DNA of 64,000 bases. Source: Paragonimus skrjabini miyazakii. Lineage: Eukaryota > Platyhelminthes > Trematoda > Plagiorchiida > Troglotrematidae. This document shows positions 13,801 through 27,161 of the stretch, piece by piece (positions within the stretch are counted from its first letter, which is position 1; each line of letters opens with the position of its first letter). The DNA is taken from positions 26,879 through 90,878 of the forward strand of contig JTDE01002000.1 in the NCBI GenBank assembly GCA_014338405.1, given 5' to 3'. The notes beneath the pieces were generated by a model. It was given only the letters and a program-made list of their open reading frames with translations, was not told the DNA's origin and ran no database searches. The position numbers and the translations under genes are program-made.

Positions 13801-14285
13801 TTTCATTGTGGCAAATTCTCAAATGTTGTGTGTTTGTTGTTTGTTTAGTGATGAAACGTACGAATAGTTGAATCATGTAGTTCTTTGTAGTGTTTTGAGT
13901 TTTACTGCACTACGTTTTGGACAATATAGTCACTTATGCGTTCTGTCGCCCCTTTCCATGGTTTACTCCGTCGACTATACATTCACCTGTGTTTTTAAAC
14001 TTCCCCGATTCAGCAACTGACAGGCAACTGTCGTTAACAAGAGGTTTTCTATTCCACTATTCTAACGGTGATCAACAAAACTTGCTTCCGGAGCCGCTTA
14101 AGCCGAACAGAGGTTGTCGTTTGCCGAAATTCACTACACCATCTACCACACGTTGCTTACTACCGTGCTCCTCTGGAAGAAATATTCGAACAGAACTACC
14201 CACTCCCAATAACACGTTTTTACTATGTACCCCTTTGGAAAAAGCTTTCTGAAAACCACACGTGAAACATTTCCTTTAGATGGAA

Positions 14286-14385
14286 NNNNNNNNNNNNNNN
14301 NNNNNNNNNNNNNNNNNNNNNNNNNNNNNNNNNNNNNNNNNNNNNNNNNNNNNNNNNNNNNNNNNNNNNNNNNNNNNNNNNNNNN
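14286..14385. other. Assembly gap (100 N)
   Basis: Exactly 100 unknown bases, the conventional size for a gap of unknown length. Open frames reported across it are not meaningful. Confidence 0.99.
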
Positions 14386-14940
14386 TCTTTCCAAGGATAA
14401 ACTGGAAAATATTCATGTCGGACTTCAGGGTAGATCACTAAAGTACGTGTAAGCACTCGTGTGGGCGATTCTCTATTGCAAAGAGTCCTTCAAATTCTCA
14501 CCAGCGCGTTCAGAATTGCACTTACTAAACTACAGCGTGCATTAGGGTGCCATTTTCTAGCAGTGAAATGAAGGTTATTCGAAAAATGAGAAAACGACAC
14601 CTTTGTTCATCTTGCCCAGATGACTGGTGTTTATCGCTTTCAAGACGGATAGGAACTGTTAAAAATAAGGGTAATTGAAGGCTTTGAAAACTAGATTAGG
14701 TTCTGCGCGAAAACTGACCTATCAGCAGACCTGCTCTTTTGCTGAACTCAGAAAAATAGGCAATAATGCCTTGTTGAAAAAATTATTATCGGGGGAAAAT
14801 CCACTGGATAAAACAAGTGAGGTAGTAACTGGATTCGGGTGCACAGAATTTACATTCAGCAAAGGACGACTATTTAAGTTAGCCTATTTTGGTAGCTAGA
14901 CACTTAAAGTTATTAACCTAATTGATGTAACTGTAGAACT

Positions 14941-15245
14941 GCTATGACCATAAAAGACGCGTGGTCTGCAAAGTTATTTATTGCATGATAAACCGCACAG
15001 GCTATGCTAAAACATAGGACCACGAACGCGTACACTCATTTGCTTGGCTGAAGTATATTCACACACCGTTTATAGCAGCATATTGTCACTCTCCTTGGTG
15101 GCACTTCTCCCACAGTGCGCACACATTATTCCAATGGTCGATTCTGGTCATTCGTCTTCCTGGCGTTGAGACTGGCCATTTAATTCCAGAATGTGCACAC
15201 TATCCTGCTCAAAAACGAAGGTGCCTGTTATACAACAGCATGATT
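14941..15245 (+). repeat. Dispersed repeat family A, copy 1
   Basis: About 300 bases, opening with gaccataaaagacgcgtgg, centred on ctccttggtggcacttct and gtcttcctggcgttgagac, and closing with acgaaggtgcctgtta. Three further copies in the same orientation occur at 15531, 19885 and 23837. No poly-A tail, tRNA promoter box or terminal repeat is evident. Confidence 0.75.
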
Positions 15246-15530
15246 TAAGTGTTATCTAGACAAAAGCATAAGGAACAAGCTCCTCTCAGTACATTTCTTC
15301 GTAGATTTCTAATACGTTTCCAAAACGTCAAACTTTGTGGGACTCATAAATGAACACATAAGTCGGAAAATATTTTCACACCCTCAGCAGGTTTTTCTTT
15401 TATTTTTGAGTACGGTATCAATTCTACGGCATGAACCACTCCGCCACTTTGTAAAATAAAAGTCCTAGCTGCTTACTTTACAAACAGACTTAAGTGTTAT
15501 GTCTCTTCTACTAAGAGTGTTCTTGTGATT

Positions 15531-15801
15531 TTGTGACAGCAAAGGACGCTTGGTGTAAGAAACATTTTATTGAAAAAAATCAACTACAAGGTGTACGAGC
15601 ACACAGAACGAACGCGAACACTGTTTTACATGGCTAATGTTTATCTGCATCCCGTGGGTACCAGTACATCCTAATACGTACACGTTTCCAACAGTCCCTT
15701 CTGGTCTCACGTTTTCCTGGCGTTGAGACACCCCCATCAGTTTGCGCGCGTACGAATCGTGCTATCCTGTCCATAAACCGAAGGTGCATACCATACAACA
15801 C
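15531..15801 (+). repeat. Dispersed repeat family A, copy 2
   Basis: This copy starts only 290 bases after copy 1 and shares gacagcaaaggacgcttgg, ttttcctggcgttgagaca, tatcctgtcc and accgaaggtgcataccatac with it. It is the most diverged in its first half. Confidence 0.65.
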
Positions 15802-16714
15802 TTTGCTGAGTAGCCAAGCCTTTAAAAGCAGTTAACTTTCAAAGCTCCATATTCAACCATACTATCGTTAAGTCATGCTTAACTTTCAAAAGCATCCTAC
15901 CTCAATGAAACGTTTTTCATACCTCAACAATCTACTTCCACTTAACTGTCTAACGATGGTGGTTCTAGAACAAAACTGGTTATTCCAATTCTCGCAAAAC
16001 ATTTTAACATCAAAATATTTTCGATAGTTTGTGTTCTTGTTCTGAGACTAACAATACTTGGAAAGTGAGGACTCATGAAAATAATCAGCGAAAGCTTGAA
16101 CTACCTCATTCAGTATATGATGTGTTGTTTAATTGTCAGCTTCTCTGTATACTGATCGCTGATTTCAAATGCTCCCAAATTAATTCAAAGTTTTCCATCA
16201 CTTATTGGGAAAATGACAATGATATCCACTTTTAACTTAACTCCCATACACTTATAAAATGTTGGTCGTATAAGTTTAGCCATACTGTTATTACTGTGTG
16301 ACGACTGATGTGAAGAGTGCAGCCCAATAAAACTTCGTAATGGTGACACAATAGTCCAATCAAAGCAATGGGACGTAGTGGGTAATAGGGTGGAGACAAG
16401 AAGATTGCACCGATCAAGCTGCAATGTGTTAGTAAACAAACTGTAGCTTATCATATAAATATTTATGCTCACCGTATTTGGGTCACACCGCTCAGCTCAA
16501 TCAAGCCAGTATGCTAGATCTGCTCTGGCCACAGACGCTACGTCACTGATGTTTGGACTAAAACATGGTAGACCAGCATACCGTGCAAATCGATAGCAAT
16601 TCCTGGACCGGACAGTTTGAGTTTTGGATCGCAAAAATACCCAAAATTCTGTGAAGTCAGTCTATTAGTTGACTGCACGAATGATGACGACCGGGCTAGA
16701 TTCGACGTGAAATT

Positions 16715-17463
16715 ATGACGTCAGCTTTGACTGAAACGTTGTCATGCAGTTGGTCTGGTGATAAAACCGGACAAGATATTGTTAGGGCGTGCATTATTTT
16801 CCCGTCCAAAACCGCCTCCGTCCTCGAAAATAAAACGATTGATTCAATCGGAATTGGCGCAACTGTTCAGAAAGGTCGAGCGGTGATCTTGGCTAGTTTT
16901 TACCCGTCCGACTTTGATTCTGCTAGGCTCATTAGTGACCCTAACTATTTTTTTCCTTAACTGTCCTCTTATTTTGTGATTCGGGAATGTTTTTTGGCCA
17001 CTACGCACCATATAAATATCTTGTATTTTTCCGCCTTGTCGCAAACGTTTTTGGGCAGAACAAAGCTGTTCTTTGCACACGTCTTTTGGCTTGTCTTGGG
17101 AGTAAATCACGGGGACATTCGCAGTATTTTCGGGACCCAGATTTCCGTATTAATTATTACAAGAAGGCGAGGTCGATTTCTGTCAAGCTCACCAATATAT
17201 TGAGAACGAACCAGCCTATCGTTTCGAGGGTTTACAACAGATATACCATTTTGGAGTTTTCAGTTTTGGAACTGATCCTGCTAGATATGTGCTGGTTGTG
17301 TGTTTTGTTGTCAAGCTTCCCTCAAGAGAACATCACTGTGATGAAACGAAGCTGCATTTGGGAAGAAGTTCACTTTTCACATGAGGGCATTGAGACCCTA
17401 CGATTCTTATATATATTTTTTGAGAAGCACCAGGAGCAAATAAGTAACACGTGGATCACGTAG
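16715..17463 (+). other. Open region with two consecutive ORFs, unrecognised
   Basis: Two ORFs in different frames lie end to end: 16715-16960 (81 codons, with KTGQDIVRACIIFPSKTAS) and 16987-17463 (158 codons, with GHSQYFRDPDFRINYYKKAR). The second is among the longest uninterrupted ORFs in the window. Neither matches a family I know and no good splice sites join them. Could be a decayed element or chance. Confidence 0.2.
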
Positions 17464-18384
17464 TTTTTAACGCTGAGGAAAGTGACGTTTGAATGACTCA
17501 ATCTTCCGAGAACTGAATACGGTGAAAAGAATTCGAACAAAGATAGGCTTGTAGCGAAATCCTTTCTTTCGGTCACGTTTTTAGGATGAATGGCTTTGAA
17601 ATTCCCACTGCCTTGTCCAGTTGCTGACAAACCTAGTAGAATCGAACTACTTTTATAATGTGCTTAGAAACGTTCTGTGAATTCTAACTTGATGAACAAG
17701 TTGAAACTATTCGCCACGACAGATGCTGAATTAACTGCCAACAGTGTAAAACAGTGTTGCTGCGCAATTAGGTTGAAAATACTTCCGTCTTTGTTGTTGT
17801 AAACAAGCCGCTTGAGACCACTGGAATTAGTTATTTTATCTCATCTGCTTGTAACATGGCTGATGAGATGTGCGTGAGGAGTACGGAAACACATATTGCA
17901 TTAGAAGAATCCCGAGTTACCGAAAGGGATTAGTGACAGTTTGTTGAATCTACAAAGCATACCGTCACACAAGTCAATGAAAAATGATGGACCAGTTGTA
18001 TACACTTCACCCCTATAATTAAACATTGCTATATGTTCTCTGTTCACTACTAACCTCTGATCATAAGAGGTACGCTTTCTGTGCGGTCACGGCAACGAAC
18101 TACGCACAGGTCGACCGACCAATCACGTGTAGGAATTGACGTGGGTTAACCTAAGATTTCCCAGATGGTTAATTCATGGGCCAATTTAATGCCATAGTTC
18201 GAGGTTACTGTGTCCATCCTGACCACCACTAAGATGCTGGCAAGTCACGGTAGTCAAACACGTCTCTCAAGTAACGACTGAAAAATTGGGTACCGGCGAA
18301 CATCCCTTCGGATGCGCGGACAGCCGGCTCTGTTATGGGTAACCAAACGAAGCGAGAGAACAGGGAGTCTTTTGGTCCAAGAAT

Positions 18385-18560
18385 GATCATCAATATCATC
18401 AACTTTATCACCACCAATATCATTATTATCATTAACGGTAGTGATGGTAGTAGCAATGGTATCAGTATAATTATCATTGCCATCGTCATTTTTGAAAACA
18501 TTACCAACTTTGTCATCAAATTCAATATCATCATCACTATAATCATCTTACATGATGTTG
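18385..18560. repeat. Diverged trinucleotide (ATC/ATT) low-complexity tract
   Basis: The stretch is built mostly of atc, att, ata and acc triplets with substitutions, which produces artificial Met/Ile/Leu-rich ORFs on both strands. It is an old microsatellite. Confidence 0.8.
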
Positions 18561-19884
18561 TCCAAACAGTTGTTATTATTAACGCTAGACTGTCATACAA
18601 TCATGAGAAGAACAGAAGTGTTGTAGGCTGAGACCAAAAGCTGGGGAAGTGACGTAAATAATCGGAGGAATTTGTTGTGATAATCGAACTTCTTGGAGTT
18701 ATTACAAATAATGGACTAGCTCCAAACCAACGCTAACCTCGACGAAGTAGAAATGGAAGACGGGGAGACGTACATACAGTTGCGAACTTATTCTGAACCA
18801 CAAGTACTTCAATAAATAGCGATATATAAAACAGTTTATTAGACGATGTGAAATAATGTTGCACCAATCACTAGGTTTTTCAGCTGTGTGAACTTCGGAC
18901 GGCTTTCTTGGTTGGTTGTAGTCGTGCCGCTACGATTGATGGATCTGAAACTATAGTGTTACTGGTCTGCAAACGGCCGTTCTGGAAGCTAGAATTAACA
19001 CATTTATCTAAAAACGTGCATATTACTCAGGTATCTAGGCCTTATTGGAAAACATCCGACGTACAAGCCAAAGAAAGTCGGCTTCTTAATTCGTCAATTG
19101 ACTTTTCTTCAGTAGTGACTCGGTCAAATCTCGGGTACATGTAAGAAAATGATTCCGATCAGAAGCTACCTTCTCATCAATGACACTATCTGAGTCACGC
19201 GGGTGAGCGTTTGGAAAGCAAACATGACCTGTAGATAATGGTATTCACCTGTCTTGAATTTACTTGGTGCTTGCTTACTGTTGCGCAATTCGGATATATC
19301 AAGTTAACAAACATGGGGAACAATCCGTAAAGTCTCAGAAAATTGGTCGTACATCAGCATACACTTCAAAAGGTAAATGATACGGATTACCGTAAGTGGC
19401 AGACTTGATACACCTACATTATCTGCAAACGGTAGGTCTCAATGTCTACCAGTTTATTGATGGACAGCGATTTCCACCCAGTCTCGTCTTGTCCGCATCC
19501 GATAGGCTATCACAGTATAATACTACAGACAACTATCTGGTAGATCACTGAATGGCAGTCACCGGGGTTGGAGGGCGGTAATTAGATTGTTATTTTTTCG
19601 ATTGATACACGTCTTTTTATGGTTGACTGAAATCTATCAGTTATTTGTGGCCTGCCTGCAAATTAGCAAACATCTACGACAGTTCCAAATGGAGTTAAAA
19701 CAGGTTCTCGCAAACGGATGGTCCCAGTGACCACCAATCAAGTGATGAACAGCTCTTTCAAACTTATTCAGTCTCATAGGCACCACACACACTCGGGAGT
19801 CAGACTTACAGTCCATAAATGAATGTGAATCTTTGAATTGTAAAATGTGTAGTACAACGGTTAAATTACATGAAGTTACTGCTG

Positions 19885-20062
19885 TTGTGACCGCAAAAGA
19901 CGTTCGGTCTGCTAATCCGTTTGCTGCACGAACTCCCGTACAGGTTATGTTAAACATGGGACCACAAAGGCGTACATTCATTTGCACGGCTGACGTGCAT
20001 TAACATATATTGGGTGGTAGTACGTTGTCATTCGTCCTGTGAGTAGTATACTAGTCACCGCG
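19885..20062 (+). repeat. Dispersed repeat family A, copy 3 (3'-truncated)
   Basis: Opens ttgtgaccgcaaaagacg, keeps cccgtacaggttatg and the catttgcacggctgacgtgc block, and then jumps to the gtgagtagtatactagtcac segment found near the end of copy 4, so about 110 internal bases are missing. Confidence 0.7.
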
Positions 20063-20824
20063 AAATGAGAGTAGACAATCTGAGAATAACTTGTTAGTAT
20101 TCAGTATTAGCTGTTCCGGTGATGCTTCACTTAGACTTGGTGGATCAGCGGTAATTTACAGTTTAGTTTAGTATCAGAATCATGGAGGTAAAAAGATACC
20201 ATAAATAGTAGCGACAGCTTAGGCCTTTCTGACAGATGGCAGTAAATCTTAAATCTGTTTAACTCACATACATTAGTGGTTGAACGTGTTTGTCACTGAA
20301 ACAGTTAGCACGCGTTTAATACTCTATTCTTTTGAACTTTCCAAGGACGAATGAACACTAAAACTCAGTTGCTAGTTTACTGTGTTGAATCACTTTATTC
20401 TTCATTGTCATATGCTCTCGTTCAACCAGAATCAATACGTCGAACCTAGCATGGACTCCTATTTCTATGTTTTTGACCTTCGTTTTGTGACTTCAAATCC
20501 TTGCATTAACTCACATTATGATTTTTTAATCTACTTCAAAGCTGTAGTTTGATTTGAAGAAGCATCTATATCGGAAATGAAATGCCACTAACAAACGTCA
20601 TCATCAGCTGATCACAAGTTGTTATCGAGGGCACTCTCAATACATTTGTACACTTTCATTTAAAGGAAAGTAACATCACACACTTTACAGGTTTTTTCAT
20701 TCCTTTCAGTAGCCTGAAGACATTAACTTGAGCTATCGAGAAATAATAGTCAGATAACAAAACTAGTCACTGTATCACTTAGATCCTTCTGTTCTACTAA
20801 TGAGCTTGAGCAGAACAATGAGAG

Positions 20825-21410
20825 GTTAAACTGAGCTGCTACAGTATCTCCTTTAAACGGGAGTTTTATAACCACGGCTTTCTTTTCAGCTGTAGAAATT
20901 ACCTCACGCGGGATTTTGGCCTTCGTATTTGAAGTGATAAATTGTTCCGGATAGCCGTTATCTCTCAATAGGTTTTGAACTGTTCTCAGTTCCAGTTCTA
21001 CTGCGTCATCCGAACAAATCTTTCTTGCTCTAATTGTCAGGAATTGGGCTAGAGTTTGTTCCTGTTTGAGGGGCACAAAACTGTTGAAATTGGTGTATTG
21101 ACTAGTCCATGTAGGTTTGCGAAATACCGACCAACTCAGTGTACCGTTTCGACGTCTCGTCAGTTTGACATCCAGGAAATGTAAATCTTTGTTAGATTCC
21201 ACAAACAACATTACTCATTTGCACACGGTACTCGACCTGGACCGTCTCGGTTGCTACAGGTAGCAAGGCTCAGTTCATTTACGTAGCGAAAATCATTTTG
21301 GGCGATTCTGCACTCCGATGTTTCTTCCTGCACTTTTTCCTGCGGCTTGTTCGATGTCAAAATATATGCTCTGGTCCTACTACTGAATAGCAGTCGTGTG
21401 AGTAATATGG
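20825..21410 (-). mobile_element. Penelope-like retroelement copy 2, rearranged
   Basis: Minus-strand 20825-21207 encodes the same thumb region as copy 1 (LHFLDVKLTRRRNGTLSW, YTNFNSFV, NLLRDNGYPEQFI). Immediately upstream in element orientation (21207-21410) lies sequence matching the 3' end of copy 1 (10956-11123), including the shared run caaaatatatgctctggtcc. The order is therefore 3' end of one unit followed by a 5'-truncated RT of another, as expected for partial tandems typical of Penelope-like elements. The homology to copy 1 stops near 20825. Non-functional. Confidence 0.8.
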
Positions 21411-21504
21411 TACAGTCGCTCATCCTCACTAAACTAGTTGCAGATTTTACATTCGTGTTGACTTTTTGGGCTGTTCCTAAAGGTGTCGTGATTGAGGTGA
21501 GAAA

Positions 21505-21592
21505 TTACCACCAGTACATATCCTCGCCATTACGCTGATTTGTACGGCATTCCTGTCTCATGAGGCAACCATGCGGTCCACTGCATTGTTAA
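21505..21592 (-). repeat. tRNA-derived SINE copy 1
   Basis: On the minus strand this matches the tRNA-like head of the SINE at 38190-38385, including tgcctcatgaga in the anticodon-arm region and the gcgaggatatgtac tail. The A box (at about 21580) and B box are degenerate. Confidence 0.5.
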
Positions 21593-23836
21593 TCTTATAC
21601 CGGATGCGACCGATTGATTATATTCAGACAACCAGCCACAGTAGCTTATGAGTAATACTCAGTTTTCTCCCGCCATAATCTGGAAGGATACAGAGTGACT
21701 CTCCTGTTGACTTCAAACAGTAACCCTTTGGTTAGGAATTCTTACTTCAGCCAACATTACATAAGTCGTTAAACTTCGTGATCAATGGTTTAGGCAATAC
21801 CTAGTAAGTAGAGACTTAGTTAGTGTGTACTGAACTTGACTCCGCTTTTATTGAGCCATTCGCAATTAAGTAGATTAATTTTTTGCCAGTGACTAACAGG
21901 ACAGTAGCAGGATACATCGCTTTTGAACACAAAGTGAAGGTTTATGACACTTAAACGCCCAAATTTAAGTAAGCCAGAAGAGGTTTGTAGTTGTGTTGAA
22001 AACTAATGGGTTTGCGTCAGAACGTTGGATTGTATGCCTAGGTTGGATAACGTGCTTCGCTACTGCTACTGTTGAGTGTCGTTCATCAGATTCTGTCAAC
22101 GCGCCTGGTGTCTTTAACTGTAGTCTCGGTCATTTGTGTGCACACTGTTTAACACAAATTGTTTGTTGTCAGTTTGTCCTCTGCATGCAATTCATATCAC
22201 ACCTATGCCAGTAACAGTATAAACACTGTGACTAAAAATTAAAGGTGATTCGCAAAGTGATGCTGTTCGCTGACCCTGGCTAAGCTGAATGAAGAAATAG
22301 AGTATGCAAATCGGGATCTCCTAACACTTCTGGATCCCGGTTGCGAACTCTGTTAGTTCCATCAATATGCCCAACATTTTTCTTGAACAAATTACCAGGT
22401 TCATGAACACAAAATAAATAACCAGGTTCTATCGAATTTACTGCTTTGAAAATCGACCCAGAGACGCAATAACGACACCATTCACGTTGTACCTATCCAC
22501 CATTTTTTCAATACATCTAATCTTAGGACTAACGATCCCGTTGTTCTCCCAGAACGGTACTTAAATGACCGATACTTGATTACGATTCATCCACAAAATT
22601 ATTAAGCGGGATGGATGAGGCTCACGTTGTAAAAACCCGTATGTCTAAACATAAACAGCTGAAATCATGGTAAGTAATTCTGGTTAATAACTAGCTGTAT
22701 CTCAAGGGGAAATAACAAGACATCTGATAAACCACCTCATCTATTACTCTACACTCTAACTGTATAAACAGTTGAACTTAACGAGTGTAATATTCAGGCA
22801 ATTGAAGCCGATTATCAACCAGCTGTCGTAATATTTACAACGATAGACTGTGAGTTGAGGGAGCCTCAGCCGGAATGCCGAAAACGTCCTTTGGTAAATT
22901 TCATCATTTCTCCACACGTAGTCATTACAAGTCTATCAGTAGTCATAAGAGAACAAAACCGATAGTAAAGGTGTACGTTTTAATGATCGGCAATAAACAG
23001 AATGATCATTCAGTCTTACAAACAACGCTTACATTTAGTAGGTGAACCTATTGGTAGCAATCTGCAACAGAAGGCTGGATGTGTAATAACATAGAGGACC
23101 TGTGTGGGACCGGTCTAGAAGTTCACTCAGTGGCTCACAATGCGGGTGATAACAAAATCTGAATATAAGCTGCTTCGAAATGTTGACTGATCTGTTAGAC
23201 TGCTATCACACTGACCTGTGTTAACGCAAGTGCTAAAAGCGATTACCACCAAGCGCACTACTACGGCCTGGATTTTATCCGGTCATTAAAACAATAGCTG
23301 TGAAAGGTTGGGAATGATGAACCCGTAATATCAATTTGTTTCGAGTGTCTTGCAATTGATTTGCGAACAGTATTTAGGGCGGACAAGCGTTAGTAAAGCA
23401 ACTTTCATCACCATACTAGGTGGTAGTCGATAAGCGTTTGTAGTGCGACACGAAACAATCTCTGTTAGGCAGCTATAACCGAACAATTCTAGTAAAGAAC
23501 AGAAAGACCTCTGTTTAGTTGGTTTGGACACTGTTTTACTTATATATTTCCTTTCAGCCAATTTTCTGTTGGTTCCAAATCCAAGATGATGTCTGCAGTA
23601 GAACAAACCTAGTTATATGCATACAGCCTCACGTTCCATTTAGACTGCTGCTCTTTGGCTAAAGGTAACGTAATGATTCGAAGTTAACAGACAAATAACG
23701 AGCACCAGCTATACGTTGAGTGTTTTACATTGTGTTTGTCAAATGAGGTTCACCAGCAATTACTCAAGGAGCTCTTTCAATGTCTCACTCTATTAAGCAT
23801 TTGCTCATCTCTTTACTGCATAACTGGTCACATTGT
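21593..23836. other. No supported gene
   Basis: Short ORFs only; no repeat partner within the window. Confidence 0.45.
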
Positions 23837-24160
23837 TGTGACCGCAAAAGACGCTTGGCCTGCAAATTCGTTTATCGCACAAACGCCCGTACAGGTCATG
23901 TCAACATCAAACCACAAACGCGTATACTCATTTGCAAGTTAGATATGCATTCACATCCATCATTGTCATTCACCTTGGTGGAACTTCTGCCGAGCGCGTA
24001 CACACTATTTCGATAGTCTCTCCTTGTCCTCCGTCTTCCTGGCATTCACAGCTTGCCCTTTTGTTCCTGAACGTTGCCTGTGGGTAACATACTACTTGTG
24101 AGCAGTATACTACTCACAACGAAGCTGCCTGTCACACAACAACATCTTATGATTGATAAG
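23837..24160 (+). repeat. Dispersed repeat family A, copy 4 (most complete)
   Basis: Opens tgtgaccgcaaaagacgctt and includes gcccgtacaggtcatgtcaa, caccttggtggaacttctg, cgtcttcctggcattcacag and acaacaacatcttatgattg. The inner ttgtgagcagtatactactcacaa forms a small inverted repeat. Its plus strand has an open stretch (AKDAWPANSF and on), but the other copies do not preserve the frame. Confidence 0.72.
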
Positions 24161-24526
24161 TATCTTCCCACATTTTGCATTTCGCTGACTTGTTTACACC
24201 CCAACCTTAAGCTGGTTGTTTCATCATTTCACTTATTTTTCTACATATATTTTCTTGTTCTATTATGATTTTTCCCTTACTTGTTTAGAAGAGTACCAGT
24301 TTATCAGTGGAGGTTCAAAAATATTTCAAAACACGAGCATGTTTTTCGTGTAGTCACGATTGGTTTCATAACATAAAGGTACTTTATCGCATGTGACAAA
24401 CTTTGCCACGAAATCCTTTTTCGTCATATATATCCCGTCCGTCGTGAACAGTCGCAGTTGATCCACGTTTCTCCAACTCTGTAGAACGATTAAACATAGC
24501 ATATACTCACCAAACGTGAGATGAAT

Positions 24527-24780
24527 TTAGTCGAAAGCTTCGATCACCAACCCTCGGAAGTTGATTGTAACCTCGTCATTGTTATGATTACAAACGCTCC
24601 TAGATTCATAAAGAGCAGAAAAATTCGTACAGAACTTGCGCTTCCAGGTATCTAGGAAACACACAGACCAAGGCAGATTCAGCAAGGGATCTGTAACTAT
24701 ATATGTAGTATATTTGTACAATTTTTGGTTGGCGGCAAAATCAGCTGACTGCAATCGAAGTTCCGAATCACTCACTCTTC
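24527..24780 (-). CDS. Candidate terminal exon, unknown product
   Basis: The acceptor ttcattgccttcag is followed by two bases and then 84 codons including a TAA stop. The peptide (RVSDSELRLQSADFAANQ, LNLPWSVCFLDTWKRKFC, DEVTINFRGLVIEAFD) has protein-like composition but no family I recognise. No partner exon was established: a possible upstream piece at 25490-25596, ending in a good GT donor, has an incompatible phase. Low confidence. Confidence 0.22.
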
Positions 24781-27161
24781 CTGAAGGCAATGAACCGGTG
24801 AGTAAGCGTAATCAATTTGCAAGAAACCGTTAATGAAGTGAATGTCAGTTTCGTTAGTATAACGGTATATGTATGGTTATGTTGCCTGCCACCGTAACAT
24901 TTAGTAGCATTTTATGGATATTACCTTTTCACTAAAAAACAACAACAAAAGACTGGCAAGCGGTTTCCAAATGTAACGACCTATTATTCACGTCGAAAGA
25001 CGAAACTGAAGAACGGTCTCTCGACTTTTTGGACTGTTTTTGCAAAGTTGGAAATCAGCAAAGGTTGGGGGTTTTTGTGTACGGCAATTCGGTCAGGTCG
25101 ATGTTCCTATTTCAACTCGTTGCATCCACTTGACACGAACAGAACAATCATCTGACCTCTTATCAACATAATGAATAAAACTTGTGCTAGTAGATTCTCC
25201 AAAGCAACAAGTTTTTCGTCAAGAGCAGCATTCAAGTGTTTCCATTCAAAAAAATCTGGCTGAAAAGTCTATGGAACTGCGGGAGCTGAGTTTATTTTTC
25301 GATGACACTCGGTTTTTATTAACCAAAACTCCATGCAATTAACCTCAATTAAAGAGAGGCTAGTGGCCAACTACTGTCCAACCGTCTCCACCTAAAACAA
25401 AGGCGGATGCGTGTTAATTGAGAAAGACATCCAATAGACCAGATCCTTCTAGTGTACTGCGCATATATTGCACCATGAACGAGTTTCTAAAAATTACCCT
25501 GTTCTCAATAAATGGTCCACCTGGACTGTAATTGGGCTGAACATCATCACAGAACGAACGCTGATGCACTCCAAGGATCCAGTCTCCGTGAGCCATCAGG
25601 CAAAGCAGTCATGCTGACTGTTACATCTTTTGCGCGGGAGAAGTGAGCAGGTAGCTAAAACTGCTTGTTGCTGAACACAGTAGGCATGAACAATTCCATC
25701 CATAAAAAGCGCACCAACCTTAGAAGCTAGAGGAGGATTTGGCCATCGCTATACGTGCATCTTCGGAAAATCACAACGTATGTTTTAGCCAAGCTTAATA
25801 ATTCATAAATTTCTCTTCTCATGCGGAATGACGTTCAGCTGAATCTCTTGCCCTTCCCATCAAACACGTATGCGTCACTTGCACTGTCAGCAGTGTGATA
25901 TAGGTTGATGAGTAACGCCAGACTGAAACGCGCTTTACCTACACAATTCCCACCTACCATTTAACTGTTACTGGATGCAGTAACCCACTAAAGACAGCGT
26001 ACTGCGACATGACAACGGCAAACCCCACCTGACTTCAGTTCGTTTGTAAATCGGACCCCTGATGAAGATAACCTGAAGTGGTTGAATAGTGGAGCAGTAC
26101 TACTTACTCGTACCATTGTTATGCTCAATCCAATGGTTAGCCCTGACATTTGTTATTCAAATGGCACACAGGAAACACGAAGTTCGCAAGATGAATTCAC
26201 CTCATACACTCTTTTCACTTACAAAGGTGCAATACCCAAAAATGGAATAAACGAACGGTTAACTAAAGCAAATGAATAATTACCTGTGACTTCCTAAGGC
26301 TGCCTTGATCCTGGTCAGGAAAATTAAAACAAGCATAATGTAAATGTCTAATCCTTTTGGGCACACAAGTGATGCTTACGGCGAGTGGTTAACAAGGCCC
26401 AAATAAACTTGAGCAATTTCATCCAGTTGCACGTTGTTCTCGCAAGGAACAATGAAACTACTTCTGTTATGTGTCCGGTTTGAGCTAACTGTTCAGCCAT
26501 CGATGAGCCCGAGCCTCAACTGGTTGATCCAGGACTATTGTCTGGTTGACGCACTGGTTGGTACAGCCACTTTGATAGACGCTGCTTGTTATTAGCTCGT
26601 AGAAACTTCAACACCAGTTCATTTTCTCCCAACTATATGCATTGAGCAGTGAACCAAACTTCAGTCTTTTCAAAGTTCTCTACAATGCAATTTACCGGCC
26701 GATTCCGTCACATTTGTGTCTTATCACAGCTGAATATTTACTTATAGGGCGTATACAGCTTTTCCTGACTGGACTTCTGTGTAAAAACCCTTCCTGGATA
26801 TTAACATATAATGTCAATCAACTGAGATTACTGCAACAATCGCCACTTCAAATTTAATCAATGAACGTCCATACGAAACGGTCTGACGCACACGCTTATA
26901 GGCTGAAAATAAATACTAGTTTCGATTGTACTGAGGAAAGTATCTCAAGGATGCATACACGGTGATCGAGTGGAATATCTACAATTCACGTGAGAGTTTC
27001 ATAGTAACAAGGTTGTCTGGATAAACAACTTCCGGGCAACAGGAACAAGCTTTCCATCAGTCTTAATCACTTACCTCATCAAGATTGAACCTATGCCCTT
27101 CCAGAACATGACATTAAAAATATGGTAAGTGCAAGTTACACAATTAAACCGCACTCGTCCA

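Noticed and set aside
14143..14456. ORFs spanning the N-run.
   Set aside because: They are open only because the 100 unknown bases contain no stops.
18229..18600. 123-codon Met/Ile/Leu-rich minus-strand ORF resembling a membrane protein.
   Set aside because: It is produced by the diverged ATC/ATT microsatellite; the apparent transmembrane segments are repeat artefacts.
19637..19987. 116-codon minus-strand ORF.
   Set aside because: Half of it is the reverse strand of dispersed repeat A copy 3, and the frame is not kept in the other copies.
25414..25596. Minus-strand ORF with a good internal GT donor (after FIENR).
   Set aside because: No acceptable acceptor upstream, and the phase does not fit the candidate exon at 24527-24780.
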